From NCBI GenBank assembly GCA_965213575.1, contig CBDBZN010000005.1, positions 1 to 11,997 on the forward strand: a stretch of DNA of 11,997 nt, given 5' to 3'. Below are positions 1 to 7,290 of this stretch, in pieces. The DNA comes from JAUHXS01 sp965213575 (GTDB lineage Bacteria > Bacteroidota > Bacteroidia > Chitinophagales > JAUHXS01). The notes beneath the pieces are model-generated. The model had not been told where the DNA came from and made no database searches. It saw only the letters and a program-made list of their open reading frames with translations. Position 1 is the first letter of the stretch, and each line of letters begins with the position of its first letter. The position numbers and the translations under genes were made by a program.

Positions 1-302
1 TTGCAGGGAATAATACTTTTATCAATCATTTACTTGAAGATATTTGCGGCTTTAAAAATGTGTTTAATGATATAACTCGTTATCCCGCAATCTCTGTTCA
101 GCAAATAATAGATGCTGAACCCCAGACTGTATTTCTGTCTTCAGAACCTTACCCATTTAGTGAGAAACATATTAACGAATTAAAAGCAAAATTACCTGAT
201 GCTAAAATTATATTAGTAGATGGAGAAATATTTTCTTGGTATGGCAGCCGATTACTAAAAGCACCTCAATATTTTAAAAACTTATTACAGACTTTATCTT
301 AA
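1..302 (+). CDS. Periplasmic binding protein of a metal/cobalamin-type ABC transporter, C-terminal fragment
   Basis: The gene runs in from the left edge. The frame is open from base 3 and gives about 99 residues before TAA at 300-302, so only the C-terminal lobe is present. Visible stretches are GFKNVFNDITRYPAISVQQI, then ADEPQ-like 'DAEPQTVFLSSEPYPF', then 'PDAKIILVDGEIFSWYGSRL' and a final helix. The order 'gene product not found/cluster G(F)xNVF', 'P.(I)S.EQ(I)', 'PD.I.L(S)SEPYPF', 'DGE.F.WYGSR' is typical of BtuF-like helical-backbone metal receptors (TroA superfamily), which deliver cobalamin, haem or iron chelates to an inner-membrane permease. The substrate cannot be read from this fragment, and no permease or ATPase gene follows. 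A GTG at 60 is internal to the domain and is not a credible start. The next gene begins 21 bases downstream on the same strand, so co-transcription is possible. Confidence 0.75.
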   Translation, partial: AGNNTFINHLLEDICGFKNVFNDITRYPAISVQQIIDAEPQTVFLSSEPYPFSEKHINELKAKLPDAKIILVDGEIFSWYGSRLLKAPQYFKNLLQTLS

Positions 303-323
303 ATTTGAGCTTAATTCTTTCTT

Positions 324-1071
324 ATGTTACCATTAGTATCCTTAATATTAATTATTACACTCTCTGTGCTTATAACGAGAATCGCTACCATCGCACTACA
401 GCACACCGGCTTGTCGAAACAATCAGCAGCTTTTCAAGCCAGGTCTGCCTATACAGGTGTGGGATTTACTACCAGCGAATCAGAAGAAATGGGTAGCTCA
501 CCCTGTTAGGAGACAAATTGTGATGACTTTAATGTTGATTGGAAATGCGGGGATAATTTCTGCCATGGCAACATTAATGTTGACATTTGTTGATAGGCAA
601 GAAATTGGATTAGAGGGTAGGATGATCAGGTTAGGAATATTGTTTGGCAGCATAATTTTACTATGGCTCATTGCAAGCAGTAAATGGTTAGATAGGAAAT
701 TATATCACTTGGTAAGCTATGCCTTGAGGAAGTTTACCAAACTTAATGTAAGAGATTATGCCAAATTATTAAATTTTCATGGTGATTATGAGATCTCAGA
801 GCTGAAAGTAGATGAAGAAGATTGGTTAACTGGAAAAACATTAACAGAACTTTCTTTAAGGGAAGAAGGGGTCAACTTAATTAGCATTACTCGTAAAAAT
901 GGAGAGTATATTGGCATTCCGGAAGGAAATACTGAAATTTTAGATGGTGATCTTTTAATATTATACGGAAAAGAAACTACACTGGAGAAATTGCACGATA
1001 GAAAAAAAGGCATTCATGGCGATATAGCACACCGTGATAGTATAAACGCAGAAAGTAGTAAAAGTCAATAA
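324..1071 (+). pseudogene. TrkA C-terminal (RCK_C) domain membrane protein, interrupted by a +1 frameshift
   Basis: Two overlapping reading pieces belong to one protein. Piece one (324-509) starts MLPLVSLILI and runs through 'ARSAYTGVGFTTSESEEM'. Piece two continues in the next frame with 'VAHPVRRQIVMTLML' and ends at TAA 1069-1071. Removing one G from GGG at 491-493 turns ATG GGT AGC into ATG GTA GCT CAC and gives one 248-residue protein. It would have three membrane segments (about residues 2-24, 65-89 and 100-118) and an RCK_C/TrkA_C domain at about 153-224, with the signatures 'GKTLTELSLREEGVNLISITR' and 'ILDGDLLILYG'. RCK_C domains bind small ligands and regulate K+ or other ion transport; there is no NAD-binding RCK_N domain here. 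The role is probably membrane-bound ligand sensing or ion-transport regulation, which is inferred. The break may be a sequencing error rather than true inactivation. No Shine-Dalgarno sequence precedes the ATG. Confidence 0.72.
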
Positions 1072-1147
1072 TAGTTTCTACTATATCTATATCATTGCAA
1101 ATATATTAAGAACTATTTCAATACAAACATATTTAGTTTTAAAATGT

Positions 1148-2335
1148 ATGAAGTATATTTTTATTTTATTTATTGTACTAATTCAATTTTCAAAAAGTTA
1201 TGGTCAAATAATTGATATAGCACCGTTAGGAGAAGGGGTAAGCTTTATGGCAGCAGATTCTTCTATGTCTTTAAGATTAAGATTTCGACTCCAATCACTT
1301 TTTTTTGCGCAGAAATTGCTTAGTTCTGACGATAAAGTTGAAAGCCAATTTTTAATTAGGCGTGCCCGGTTAAAATTAGAAGGAATTATATTTACGCCAA
1401 AATTAGGCTATGAAATGGAGATAGCTTTGTCTAATAAAGATATTGAAACAGAGCAAAATGCAAATACTAATGTCAATAGTGTCAGGATTATTTTAGATGC
1501 AGTAATGAAATATCAGTTCAATAGGCATTGGAATTTATGGATAGGGCAAACTAAATTGCCGGGAAATAGAGAAAGAGTTGTATCTTCTACCGATTTACAA
1601 TTTGTAGACCGCTCGTTAGTAAATGCCAATTTTAATATAGATAGAGATATCGGCATTCAGTTGCATGGTGATTACAAATGTGGTAGAGCTATTATTAAAC
1701 CTATTTTTGCTTGGTCAATGGGTGATGGCATAGATTTAGTTGGCAATAATTTTGGGGGATACAATTATACCGTTCGAACGGAATTTTTACCCTTTGGAGC
1801 ATTTACAAATGGAGGAGATTATTTTTTAGCAGACTTGGAAAGAGAGCCGCGTCCTAAAATAGCTTTTGGCTTTACTTATAATTTAAATGACCGGTCTGTT
1901 CGCCAGCAAGGCCAAACGGGGGAATTTATCGTAGATACTGTTACTAATAATTATATACATAATGACTTACATACATTTTTTGCAGATATGATCTTTAAAT
2001 ACAGAGGCTTTTCTGCACTGGTGGAATACGCCAATACTTCTGCTCCAAAGGAAGTCAGCATGGTAAAAACAAATTTTAATACCGGTGGCGGCATTAATGC
2101 ACAAGCAGGTTATCTATTTAAAAATAATTATGAAATAGCCGGCCGTTATACCTTTATAGAACCTGATGAAAAATTATTTTCTGCAATTACAGAAACGAAT
2201 GAATATACCCTTGCCCTTTCAAAATATATATCAGGCCATAATTTGAAAGTTCAAATGGACTTTGCTTTGATCGACGAAAAAAATATCTCAGATTTAAGTT
2301 TTAGATTTAGGTTTCAAACTGAAATGCAGTTCTGA
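1148..2335 (+). CDS. Phosphate-selective porin O/P family outer-membrane protein
   Basis: This 395-residue protein starts MKYIFILFIVLIQFSKSYGQ, a Sec signal peptide with probable cleavage after about residue 19. The mature part alternates short hydrophobic and polar strands as in a beta-barrel and ends in 'FRFRFQTEMQF'; a terminal Phe is the usual recognition signal for barrel assembly. Segments typical of Porin_O_P (OprO/OprP-like) are 'FLIRRARLKLEGIIFTPKLG', 'NLWIGQTKLPGNRERVVSS', 'LQFVDRSLVNANFNIDRDIG' and 'GGYNYTVRTEFLPFG'. Length fits the family. OprP-type porins favour phosphate or polyphosphate, but Bacteroidota homologues are very diverse, so selectivity is inferred mainly from the Na+/phosphate symporter gene 86 bases downstream on the same strand. 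A second ATG at 1144 is out of frame. The 76 bases upstream contain no convincing promoter match or operator. Confidence 0.85.
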   Translation: MKYIFILFIVLIQFSKSYGQIIDIAPLGEGVSFMAADSSMSLRLRFRLQSLFFAQKLLSSDDKVESQFLIRRARLKLEGIIFTPKLGYEMEIALSNKDIETEQNANTNVNSVRIILDAVMKYQFNRHWNLWIGQTKLPGNRERVVSSTDLQFVDRSLVNANFNIDRDIGIQLHGDYKCGRAIIKPIFAWSMGDGIDLVGNNFGGYNYTVRTEFLPFGAFTNGGDYFLADLEREPRPKIAFGFTYNLNDRSVRQQGQTGEFIVDTVTNNYIHNDLHTFFADMIFKYRGFSALVEYANTSAPKEVSMVKTNFNTGGGINAQAGYLFKNNYEIAGRYTFIEPDEKLFSAITETNEYTLALSKYISGHNLKVQMDFALIDEKNISDLSFRFRFQTEMQF

Positions 2336-2421
2336 AAATATGATAATGATTTCTTAACATCAAAATGATATTAGTCAACATTAGATTGTAGACTTTTGAG
2401 TTTTGGATAAAGTAAAATAGC

Positions 2422-4149
2422 ATGCATTACAGTATTTGGGATTTTCTAGGCTTATTAGGCTCTCTCGGTATTTTCATTTATGGGATGAAGATCATGAGCG
2501 AAGGATTACAAAAAATTGCAGGCAGCAGATTGAGAAAAATCTTAAAAGGTATGACATCCAATAGATTTATGGGTGTACTAACCGGTTTTATAGTAACTAG
2601 TTTAATTCAATCTTCTTCTGCAACCACCGTAATGATTGTCAGTTTTGTAAATGCCGGGTTATTGAATCTCAGTGAATCTATAGGCGTAATTATGGGTGCT
2701 AATATTGGTACCACCGTTACTGCGTGGATTATATCTATTTTAGGTTTTAAAGTAAAGATCATGTCTATTGCCGTTATGTTGATAGGCGTTACTTTCCCGC
2801 TTATGTTTATGAAAAAACAGAGTTTAAAACATTTAGCAGAATTTATAATAGGTTTCGGAATAATATTTATAGGATTAGATTTCTTAAAAGACTCAGTCCC
2901 GGATGTTAAAAGCAATCCTGATATGCTGGTTTTTCTTCAGGAATATACCAATGCCGGTTTTATGTCTATATTATTATTTGTATTTGTAGGTACCGTACTG
3001 ACAGTCGTTATACAATCTTCTAGCGCTACTATGGCGGTTACCTTAGTAATGTTGGCAGAGGGTTGGATATCATTTCCCATCGCTGCAGCTATGGTATTAG
3101 GAGAAAATATAGGAACTACTATAACTGCTAACATAGCGGCAACTATAGGTAATGTACATGCAAAAAGAGCCGCTCGGTTTCATACCATCTTTAATATATT
3201 TGGAGTGATTTGGGTATTATTAATCTTTGGGTGGTTTTTAGATTTAGTAGATACTATTCAAATGAGCTTTGGTAGTGCAGATTCAGTTTTTATGCCTTAT
3301 GATTATAACTTGGCTGAAGCCGATCTAAATAAAAGGATCTCTACTAGTACGTTAGGCCTTTCTTTATTTCATTCTATATTTAATATAACAAATGTTGTTG
3401 TCATGTTCCCTTTTGTATCGTGGCTGGAAAAAATAGTAATGCGTATTCAACCTTCGAGAGGTGAAATAGATGAGCGATTCAATTTAAAATATATTAGTAG
3501 CGGATTAATGGCTACTGCTGAGCTATCCATAGAAGAAGCAAGAAAAGAAATTCAACTCATGGCCAGACTAGTGGAAAAAATGTTTAGTAATATTACTATT
3601 CTTATGTTTAAAGAGCCAAAAGATATAGATAAATTAATAGAAAAGATAAAGAAACGTGAAGATATTATAGATCGGATTGAAGTGGAAATAACCAATTATC
3701 TTACTAAAATATCTGAAGAAGACCTTACGGAAGAAACCTCTCTTAAAATTAGAAGAATGTTAAGGATGATCAATGATTTAGAAATTGTTGCTGATATTAT
3801 TTACCAAATGACTTCTCACTACGACCGGCTACGAGAAAATAATGTCAAATTTCCGGAGGAGGTTAAGAATGAGCTTGAAGAAATGTTTAATTTAGTTTAT
3901 GACGGATTTAAGCTGTTAAATGCCAATTTAACGTCTGAATATGAAGAAAGTTCTGCTAAAAAAGTTTATGAGATAGAGAACAAGATTAATTTGTTGAGGA
4001 ATAAGTTGCAGTTAAAGCATTATGCACGATTAGAAAAAGGTGCTTATTCCGTTCAGGATGGTATTATATTTTTAGACTTTGTCAACAGTTCTGAAAAAAT
4101 AGGTGATTACCTTGAGAACTTTAATGAATTAGCAATAGGTATTAGATAA
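2422..4149 (+). CDS. Na+/phosphate symporter, NptA/YjbB type, with C-terminal PhoU-like domain
   Basis: This 575-residue inner-membrane protein carries the duplicated Na_Pi_cotrans (PF02690-type) core. The first repeat has QSSSATT at residues 63-69 and GANIGTT at 92-98; the second has QSSSAT at 198-203 and GENIGTT at 227-233. The paired QSSS motifs form the substrate and Na+ site in SLC34/NptA transporters. About eight hydrophobic segments lie between residues 10 and 335. From about 365 to 560 the protein is helical and charged, with no membrane segments, matching the PhoU-like tail found on many bacterial members; that tail may gate or regulate uptake. It is complete and of normal length for the PhoU-tailed form. 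The porin gene lies directly upstream and a PhoX-type phosphatase converges from downstream, which supports phosphate as substrate. Start ATG at 2422 leaves an 86-base spacer with no obvious promoter. A homologue in some species exports rather than imports phosphate. Confidence 0.9.
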   Translation: MHYSIWDFLGLLGSLGIFIYGMKIMSEGLQKIAGSRLRKILKGMTSNRFMGVLTGFIVTSLIQSSSATTVMIVSFVNAGLLNLSESIGVIMGANIGTTVTAWIISILGFKVKIMSIAVMLIGVTFPLMFMKKQSLKHLAEFIIGFGIIFIGLDFLKDSVPDVKSNPDMLVFLQEYTNAGFMSILLFVFVGTVLTVVIQSSSATMAVTLVMLAEGWISFPIAAAMVLGENIGTTITANIAATIGNVHAKRAARFHTIFNIFGVIWVLLIFGWFLDLVDTIQMSFGSADSVFMPYDYNLAEADLNKRISTSTLGLSLFHSIFNITNVVVMFPFVSWLEKIVMRIQPSRGEIDERFNLKYISSGLMATAELSIEEARKEIQLMARLVEKMFSNITILMFKEPKDIDKLIEKIKKREDIIDRIEVEITNYLTKISEEDLTEETSLKIRRMLRMINDLEIVADIIYQMTSHYDRLRENNVKFPEEVKNELEEMFNLVYDGFKLLNANLTSEYEESSAKKVYEIENKINLLRNKLQLKHYARLEKGAYSVQDGIIFLDFVNSSEKIGDYLENFNELAIGIR

Positions 4150-4170
4150 TTCTTAATATTTAATTAACAC

Positions 4171-4204
4171 AGATACAACATAAATTAAAATTATTGTTGT
4201 ATCT
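4171..4204. terminator. Hairpin between convergent genes, candidate bidirectional terminator
   Basis: AGATACAACA at 4171-4180 pairs perfectly with TGTTGTATCT at 4195-4204. Three more pairs can form inward (4181-4183 with 4191-4193) around a single bulged T, leaving a 7-base loop. It lies 22 bases after the stop of the symporter and about 50 bases beyond the stop of the convergent phosphatase gene, the right place for a shared terminator. The stem is AT-rich and the T-tract on either strand is short, so strength is uncertain. Confidence 0.5.
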
Positions 4205-4254
4205 TTGAATCGATAACAAAATAAACTGTCAGGTATCATAAGATGAAGCAGTTG

Positions 4255-5925
4255 TTATCCTTTCTCTTCTAGCTCATGTAGCCTAGTCAGCTTATTTAAA
4301 AGATCTCCTTGTATTGTAATTACAGATGGCCTTGGAATTTTATCTTCGTTATGGGGCCAGTTACTTGTTAAATTATCCATGCTATAGGTCATTTCTCCCG
4401 GATGCTGTACACTTAAAAATAAAGTTTTATAGTCTGGTGAAAACCACGGGCCACTAAACTCAGCTTCTACAGGTGCACTAGCAATTTGAATAACTTCACC
4501 TTTTCGTTTTCCATATCTCGGCACAACATATAAGCCATTATTTTTGAAATCTTTCCCGTAAGGGCCGTCTAGCTTATTAATCTTACTTCCGGTAATATCT
4601 GAAGTGAAATATAAATTGCCTGATAAATCAAATGCTAAATTATCAGGACATGTAAACCCACTTTCCGGCCCACCGGTTAAAAAAACTTCTGATTTAAAAG
4701 TCAAAGAATCATGCTGATTCTTAGTTTCAATTATTTTTAAGATCGCTCCATGATCGTCATCAACTAATTCATTATTGGTCATAGAGATCAGTACACTTCC
4801 ATCTATCGGATCAATCTCAATATCTTCAGGCCTGTTCTGTGGAGTAGCACCAACTAACCGAGCGGCTTTTCTTGCATGAATGAGCACATCTGTTTGATCA
4901 TGAAAATGCTGTTGCAAAACCGGCTGTTCTTCATATTTTAAAGAAAGCCATTTACCTTGCTCCGTATTAGCTACATAAAGCGTGCCTTCTGTCAACGAGT
5001 TAGGTTTAGAAGAAATAAATTTATACACAAACTCATTCATCTTATCATCTCCGGTATAGGCAACAATCCTATCGCCTTTCAATTGAATAAGCGTACAACA
5101 TTCATGTGCAAACCTTCCCAGGGCAGCGTGCTTTTGAGCTTGGCCGGTAAAAGGATCTACTTCCACTACCCAACCATAATGTTCTGCCGGATAATTATAA
5201 AATTGCTCCCATTGAAATACGCTCTTTTTTCTGGGCATCCTACTGTCTATTGGCGTATCGCTGTAAAATTGATCCGCATTTTCTTCACAAGTTAATACCG
5301 TACCCCATGGCGTGAGTCCACCGGAACAATTACTATGGGTACCCATAGCTTCATTGCTTCCCCAAATTGGCTCTTTCCAATTAAAAGGAATCGGAGTTTT
5401 AGCAGTAATACGTCTGTTATAAGGATCATCGTACATGAATTTCCAACGGCCATTATCTTTTTTAATTCTTACAATACTTACTCCGACACTGTACATTTCC
5501 TTATCTACTTGCTCAACAGTGCGTATATGTTTTTTGTTTAAACTATTGTATTGAGAGATAAATAACGGATGAGGATATTCGTGATTTACCAATAATAATC
5601 CGTCATCAGGGTTATTTTTATCAAATGGTACAAAACAGGTAAAATCGTTGTTAAAGCCAAAAGTATCATTTTGAGAAATTTTATCTTCCCATTGAAGCAA
5701 TACCTTATAATCTAATCCTTCTGCTAAAATCACTTCATCAGCAGAAGAAGGTGCCATGCCTTTAATAGCAAATTGCTTAAGGCGATCAAGGTCAGCATTT
5801 GATGTATTCGCAAGATTGACTTTATTAGGCGAATTACTGCAACTCTGTAAGAATGGCGGAATGATGACTGAACCGATTATTCCTTTTCCTAATAGTGATA
5901 TGAATTCGCGTCTCTTTTGCATCAT
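4255..5925 (-). CDS. PhoX-type (DUF839) phosphatase, Tat-exported, possible lipoprotein
   Basis: This 556-residue protein matches the PhoX/DUF839 family. PhoX enzymes are calcium- and iron-dependent alkaline phosphatases exported folded by the Tat system. The N-terminus KRREFISLLGKGIIGSVIIPPF is a Tat-like signal, and LQSC at 26-29 could be a lipobox with Cys29 lipidated. Family blocks seen are 'NHEYPHP' (114-120), 'NCSGGLTPWGTVLTCEEN' (199-216), 'GWVVEVDPFTG' (251-261), 'GRFAHE' (270-275), 'TGDDKMNEFVYKF' (291-303), 'RPEDIEIDP' (365-373), 'FTCPDNLAFD..GNLYFTSD' (424-443) and 'GPWFSPDYKTLFLSVQHPGE' (492-511). Cys200 and the acidic residues around it correspond to the metal-site region described for PhoX; exact ligands are from memory of the family. 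Its ATG overlaps the TGA of the upstream DCC gene (ATGA, 5922-5925). M1 and M2 are adjacent, so either may be used. Phosphatase activity is inferred; some DUF839 proteins are uncharacterised. Confidence 0.85.
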   Translation of the reverse strand: MMQKRREFISLLGKGIIGSVIIPPFLQSCSNSPNKVNLANTSNADLDRLKQFAIKGMAPSSADEVILAEGLDYKVLLQWEDKISQNDTFGFNNDFTCFVPFDKNNPDDGLLLVNHEYPHPLFISQYNSLNKKHIRTVEQVDKEMYSVGVSIVRIKKDNGRWKFMYDDPYNRRITAKTPIPFNWKEPIWGSNEAMGTHSNCSGGLTPWGTVLTCEENADQFYSDTPIDSRMPRKKSVFQWEQFYNYPAEHYGWVVEVDPFTGQAQKHAALGRFAHECCTLIQLKGDRIVAYTGDDKMNEFVYKFISSKPNSLTEGTLYVANTEQGKWLSLKYEEQPVLQQHFHDQTDVLIHARKAARLVGATPQNRPEDIEIDPIDGSVLISMTNNELVDDDHGAILKIIETKNQHDSLTFKSEVFLTGGPESGFTCPDNLAFDLSGNLYFTSDITGSKINKLDGPYGKDFKNNGLYVVPRYGKRKGEVIQIASAPVEAEFSGPWFSPDYKTLFLSVQHPGEMTYSMDNLTSNWPHNEDKIPRPSVITIQGDLLNKLTRLHELEEKG

Positions 5926-6320
5926 TTTAATAATTTACCTTTTTCTTGTGGTGTGGGCATTCTGCAGGTTTCTTTTTTACCAAACCATTTATATCTATTT
6001 TCTGCTACATAGCGATATACTTTATCACGAATAAATGGCGGGATTATTTTAAAGCTGTATAATAACGATAAAGAGCATTTCACATCTTTAAAAATTTCTA
6101 ATACCGCATTAGATTGCTTATAAAGATGATCATCTTTTAGATAAATAATGGTTTTAAGATTTTCAGTGTCTGTGTTAGGTAGTAATTGCTTTGCGGTCTC
6201 TCCTTGTAAAGAGGCAAAATATAAAAGGCCTTTTTTATCCTTTTTCATTAAGTAATCTACCAATCCATTGCATAAGCTGCATATGCCATCAAAAAATACT
6301 ATGTTATTTGGTTGATTCAT
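5922..6320 (-). CDS. DCC family (DUF393, YuxK-like) thiol-disulfide oxidoreductase
   Basis: This 132-residue protein opens with 'IVFFDGICSLCNG' (residues 7-19). It is the defining DxxCxxC motif of the DCC family: Asp11, Cys14 and Cys17 in a thioredoxin-like CxxC arrangement. The remainder ('LLYFASLQGETAKQLLP', 'TIIYLKDDHLYKQSNAVLEI', 'KIIPPFIRDKVYRYVAENRYKWFGKKETCRMP') matches the family to its end, including the late 'YRWFGK' block with another Cys. No signal peptide is present, so it is predicted cytoplasmic. DCC proteins are assigned as thiol-disulfide oxidoreductases by fold and motif; their substrates are mostly unknown. Its TGA overlaps the ATG of the PhoX-type gene by the ATGA arrangement, so the two are translationally coupled and this gene is first in the pair. 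A -7-like octamer lies 28 bases before its start. Confidence 0.87.
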   Translation of the reverse strand: MNQPNNIVFFDGICSLCNGLVDYLMKKDKKGLLYFASLQGETAKQLLPNTDTENLKTIIYLKDDHLYKQSNAVLEIFKDVKCSLSLLYSFKIIPPFIRDKVYRYVAENRYKWFGKKETCRMPTPQEKGKLLK

Positions 6321-6347
6321 TTTATATTAAGTGTCGTATCTAAATTA

Positions 6348-6355
6348 CAAAGATA
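6348..6355 (-). promoter_or_regulatory. Bacteroidota -7 element for the DCC/phosphatase operon
   Basis: On the minus strand this reads TATCTTTG, an exact match to the TAnnTTTG -7 consensus of Bacteroidota housekeeping promoters. It lies 28 bases before the DCC start codon, predicting a leader of about 20 bases. No TTG -33 element is visible at the usual distance, which lowers confidence. Confidence 0.45.
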
Positions 6356-6372
6356 GAGACAGAAAAGTGCCT

Positions 6373-6380
6373 TATATTTG
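6373..6380 (+). promoter_or_regulatory. Bacteroidota -7 element for the pseudouridine synthase gene
   Basis: TATATTTG is an exact TAnnTTTG match 17 bases before the start codon of the RluA-family gene. It would give a very short leader of roughly 10-12 bases. No clear TTG -33 element lies upstream. It is divergent from, and 17 bases away from, the minus-strand octamer at 6348-6355. Confidence 0.4.
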
Positions 6381-6397
6381 AGAAATAAACCAACTGG

Positions 6398-7081
6398 ATG
6401 ATACCTTTTTCAAACGATCAAATAATATATGAAGACAATCATTTAATAGCTGTAAATAAACGATCAGGCCAGATAGTTCAAGGTGATAAAACCGGTGATG
6501 TGACGCTTTTAGAGCAGGTGAAAGAGTACATTAAAAATAAATATAAAAAACCCGGGGCAGTATATTTAAACCTCATTCATAGAATTGACCGGCCGGTTAC
6601 CGGTGTTATATTGTTCGCCCGGACAGGTAAGGCCACTGAAAGGCTAAATAAAGCTTTTCATGATAGAGAAGTTCAAAAAACTTATTTAGCGATTGTTGAT
6701 CATCGGCCTAAGAACATCCAAGGGAAATTGGAACATTATATATTAAGAGACAGGGAGAAAAATTGTTCCAAAGCTTTACCAAAAATGAAAGGCGATGCTA
6801 AAAAAGCTACTCTATCATATGAGTTGCTTAAAAAAATTGGTAAAACATATATGTTGGAAATAAAACCTTTAACGGGAAGACATCACCAAATACGAGCTCA
6901 ATTGGCTGCTATCGGTTGTCACATTATTGGAGATTTAAAATATGGCTACTCTAAACCAAATGATGATAAATCTATATGCTTACATGCTCATCACTTAGAA
7001 CTTATTCATCCTGTTAAAAAAGAAAAAATGATTATTCGTGCATCTGTTCCCACCCTCGATATGTGGCGTAAGTTTAAATAA
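6398..7081 (+). CDS. RluA-family RNA pseudouridine synthase
   Basis: This 227-residue enzyme isomerises specific uridines in rRNA or tRNA to pseudouridine. The catalytic motif is 'HRIDRPVTGVILFARTGKA' at residues 61-79, with Asp64 as the predicted nucleophile. Other RluA-family blocks are 'IIYEDNHLIAVNKRSGQIVQGD' (9-30), 'KTYLAIVDHRP' (94-104), 'YMLEIKPLTGRHHQIRAQLAAIGCHIIGDLKYG' (151-183) and 'CLHAHHLELIHP' (194-205). There is no N-terminal S4 domain, so it is the short, single-domain type seen with RluA/RluC-like and TruC-like enzymes. RluD would have S4. The target base cannot be deduced. The ATG at 6398 is just before the first conserved strand, and the sequence upstream shows no alternative in-frame extension. 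It appears monocistronic. Confidence 0.9.
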   Translation: MIPFSNDQIIYEDNHLIAVNKRSGQIVQGDKTGDVTLLEQVKEYIKNKYKKPGAVYLNLIHRIDRPVTGVILFARTGKATERLNKAFHDREVQKTYLAIVDHRPKNIQGKLEHYILRDREKNCSKALPKMKGDAKKATLSYELLKKIGKTYMLEIKPLTGRHHQIRAQLAAIGCHIIGDLKYGYSKPNDDKSICLHAHHLELIHPVKKEKMIIRASVPTLDMWRKFK

Positions 7082-7141
7082 ATTTAAGCCTGAGTTCGAT
7101 TAATATTTGTTCTTATGAATAAGCCTATAATTATGTCATTA

Positions 7142-7177
7142 CTCTTCTCTTGAGAGGAGAATTAGAGGTGTGTTAGT
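7142..7177. repeat. Hairpin-bearing element resembling a dispersed Bacteroidota repeat
   Basis: In the 209-base gene-free spacer at 7082-7290, TCTTCTC (7143-7149) pairs with GAGAGGA (7154-7160) around a TTGA loop with one G-U pair. It is followed by ATTAGAGGTGTGTTAG. The overall pattern, CTC-rich arm, short loop, GGAGAG arm and then an AGGTG(T/A)G tail, resembles degenerate copies of a short repeat often seen between genes in Bacteroidota. Only one copy lies in this window, so repeat status rests on memory of the pattern. It could also serve as a terminator for the gene ending at 7081, though no T-run follows. The rest of the spacer is AT-rich with nothing else recognisable. Confidence 0.35.
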
Positions 7178-7290
7178 TAAATGCGATTAATTAAAGGTTT
7201 ATATTATCATTAACCCAAATAAATCATCTTTATTTCCTCTATAAAATTAGTGATATAATTGTAATTTAAGTAGTTTTACAAGATTGTGTG

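Noticed and set aside
305..496. Plus-strand 63-codon frame overlapping the start of the RCK_C protein gene
   Set aside because: It is in a different frame from 'MLPLVSLILI...GVGFTTSESEEM', which matches the family; this frame has no recognisable content.
485..509. Programmed ribosomal frameshifting in the RCK_C gene
   Set aside because: There is no slippery site with a downstream structure or a recognisable stimulating element, and the other breaks in the window show the same homopolymer +1 pattern, which points to a common technical cause.
786..1013. Minus-strand open frame opposite the RCK_C domain
   Set aside because: It lies antisense to a coding region with clear family motifs and has no recognisable domain; it is a shadow. 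The same holds for antisense frames at 2607-2915, 2937-3134, 4957-5295, 5335-5541, 5756-6034, 7607-7792, 10335-10676 and 11013-11267.
1072..1147. Phosphate-responsive operator or promoter before the porin
   Set aside because: TTG at 1095-1097 and TATTTCAA near 1114 are a poor match with 16-base spacing, and no repeated operator is visible; not reported as a feature.
4200..4207. TATCTTTG, an exact -7 promoter match on the plus strand
   Set aside because: It overlaps the right arm of the terminator-like hairpin, has no -33 element and no gene follows on that strand; the only downstream frame, ATG at 4243, encodes nine residues.
7288..7290. GTG start for the PorQ-like protein
   Set aside because: An ATG follows immediately at 7291 and gives the same signal peptide, so the ATG is preferred.
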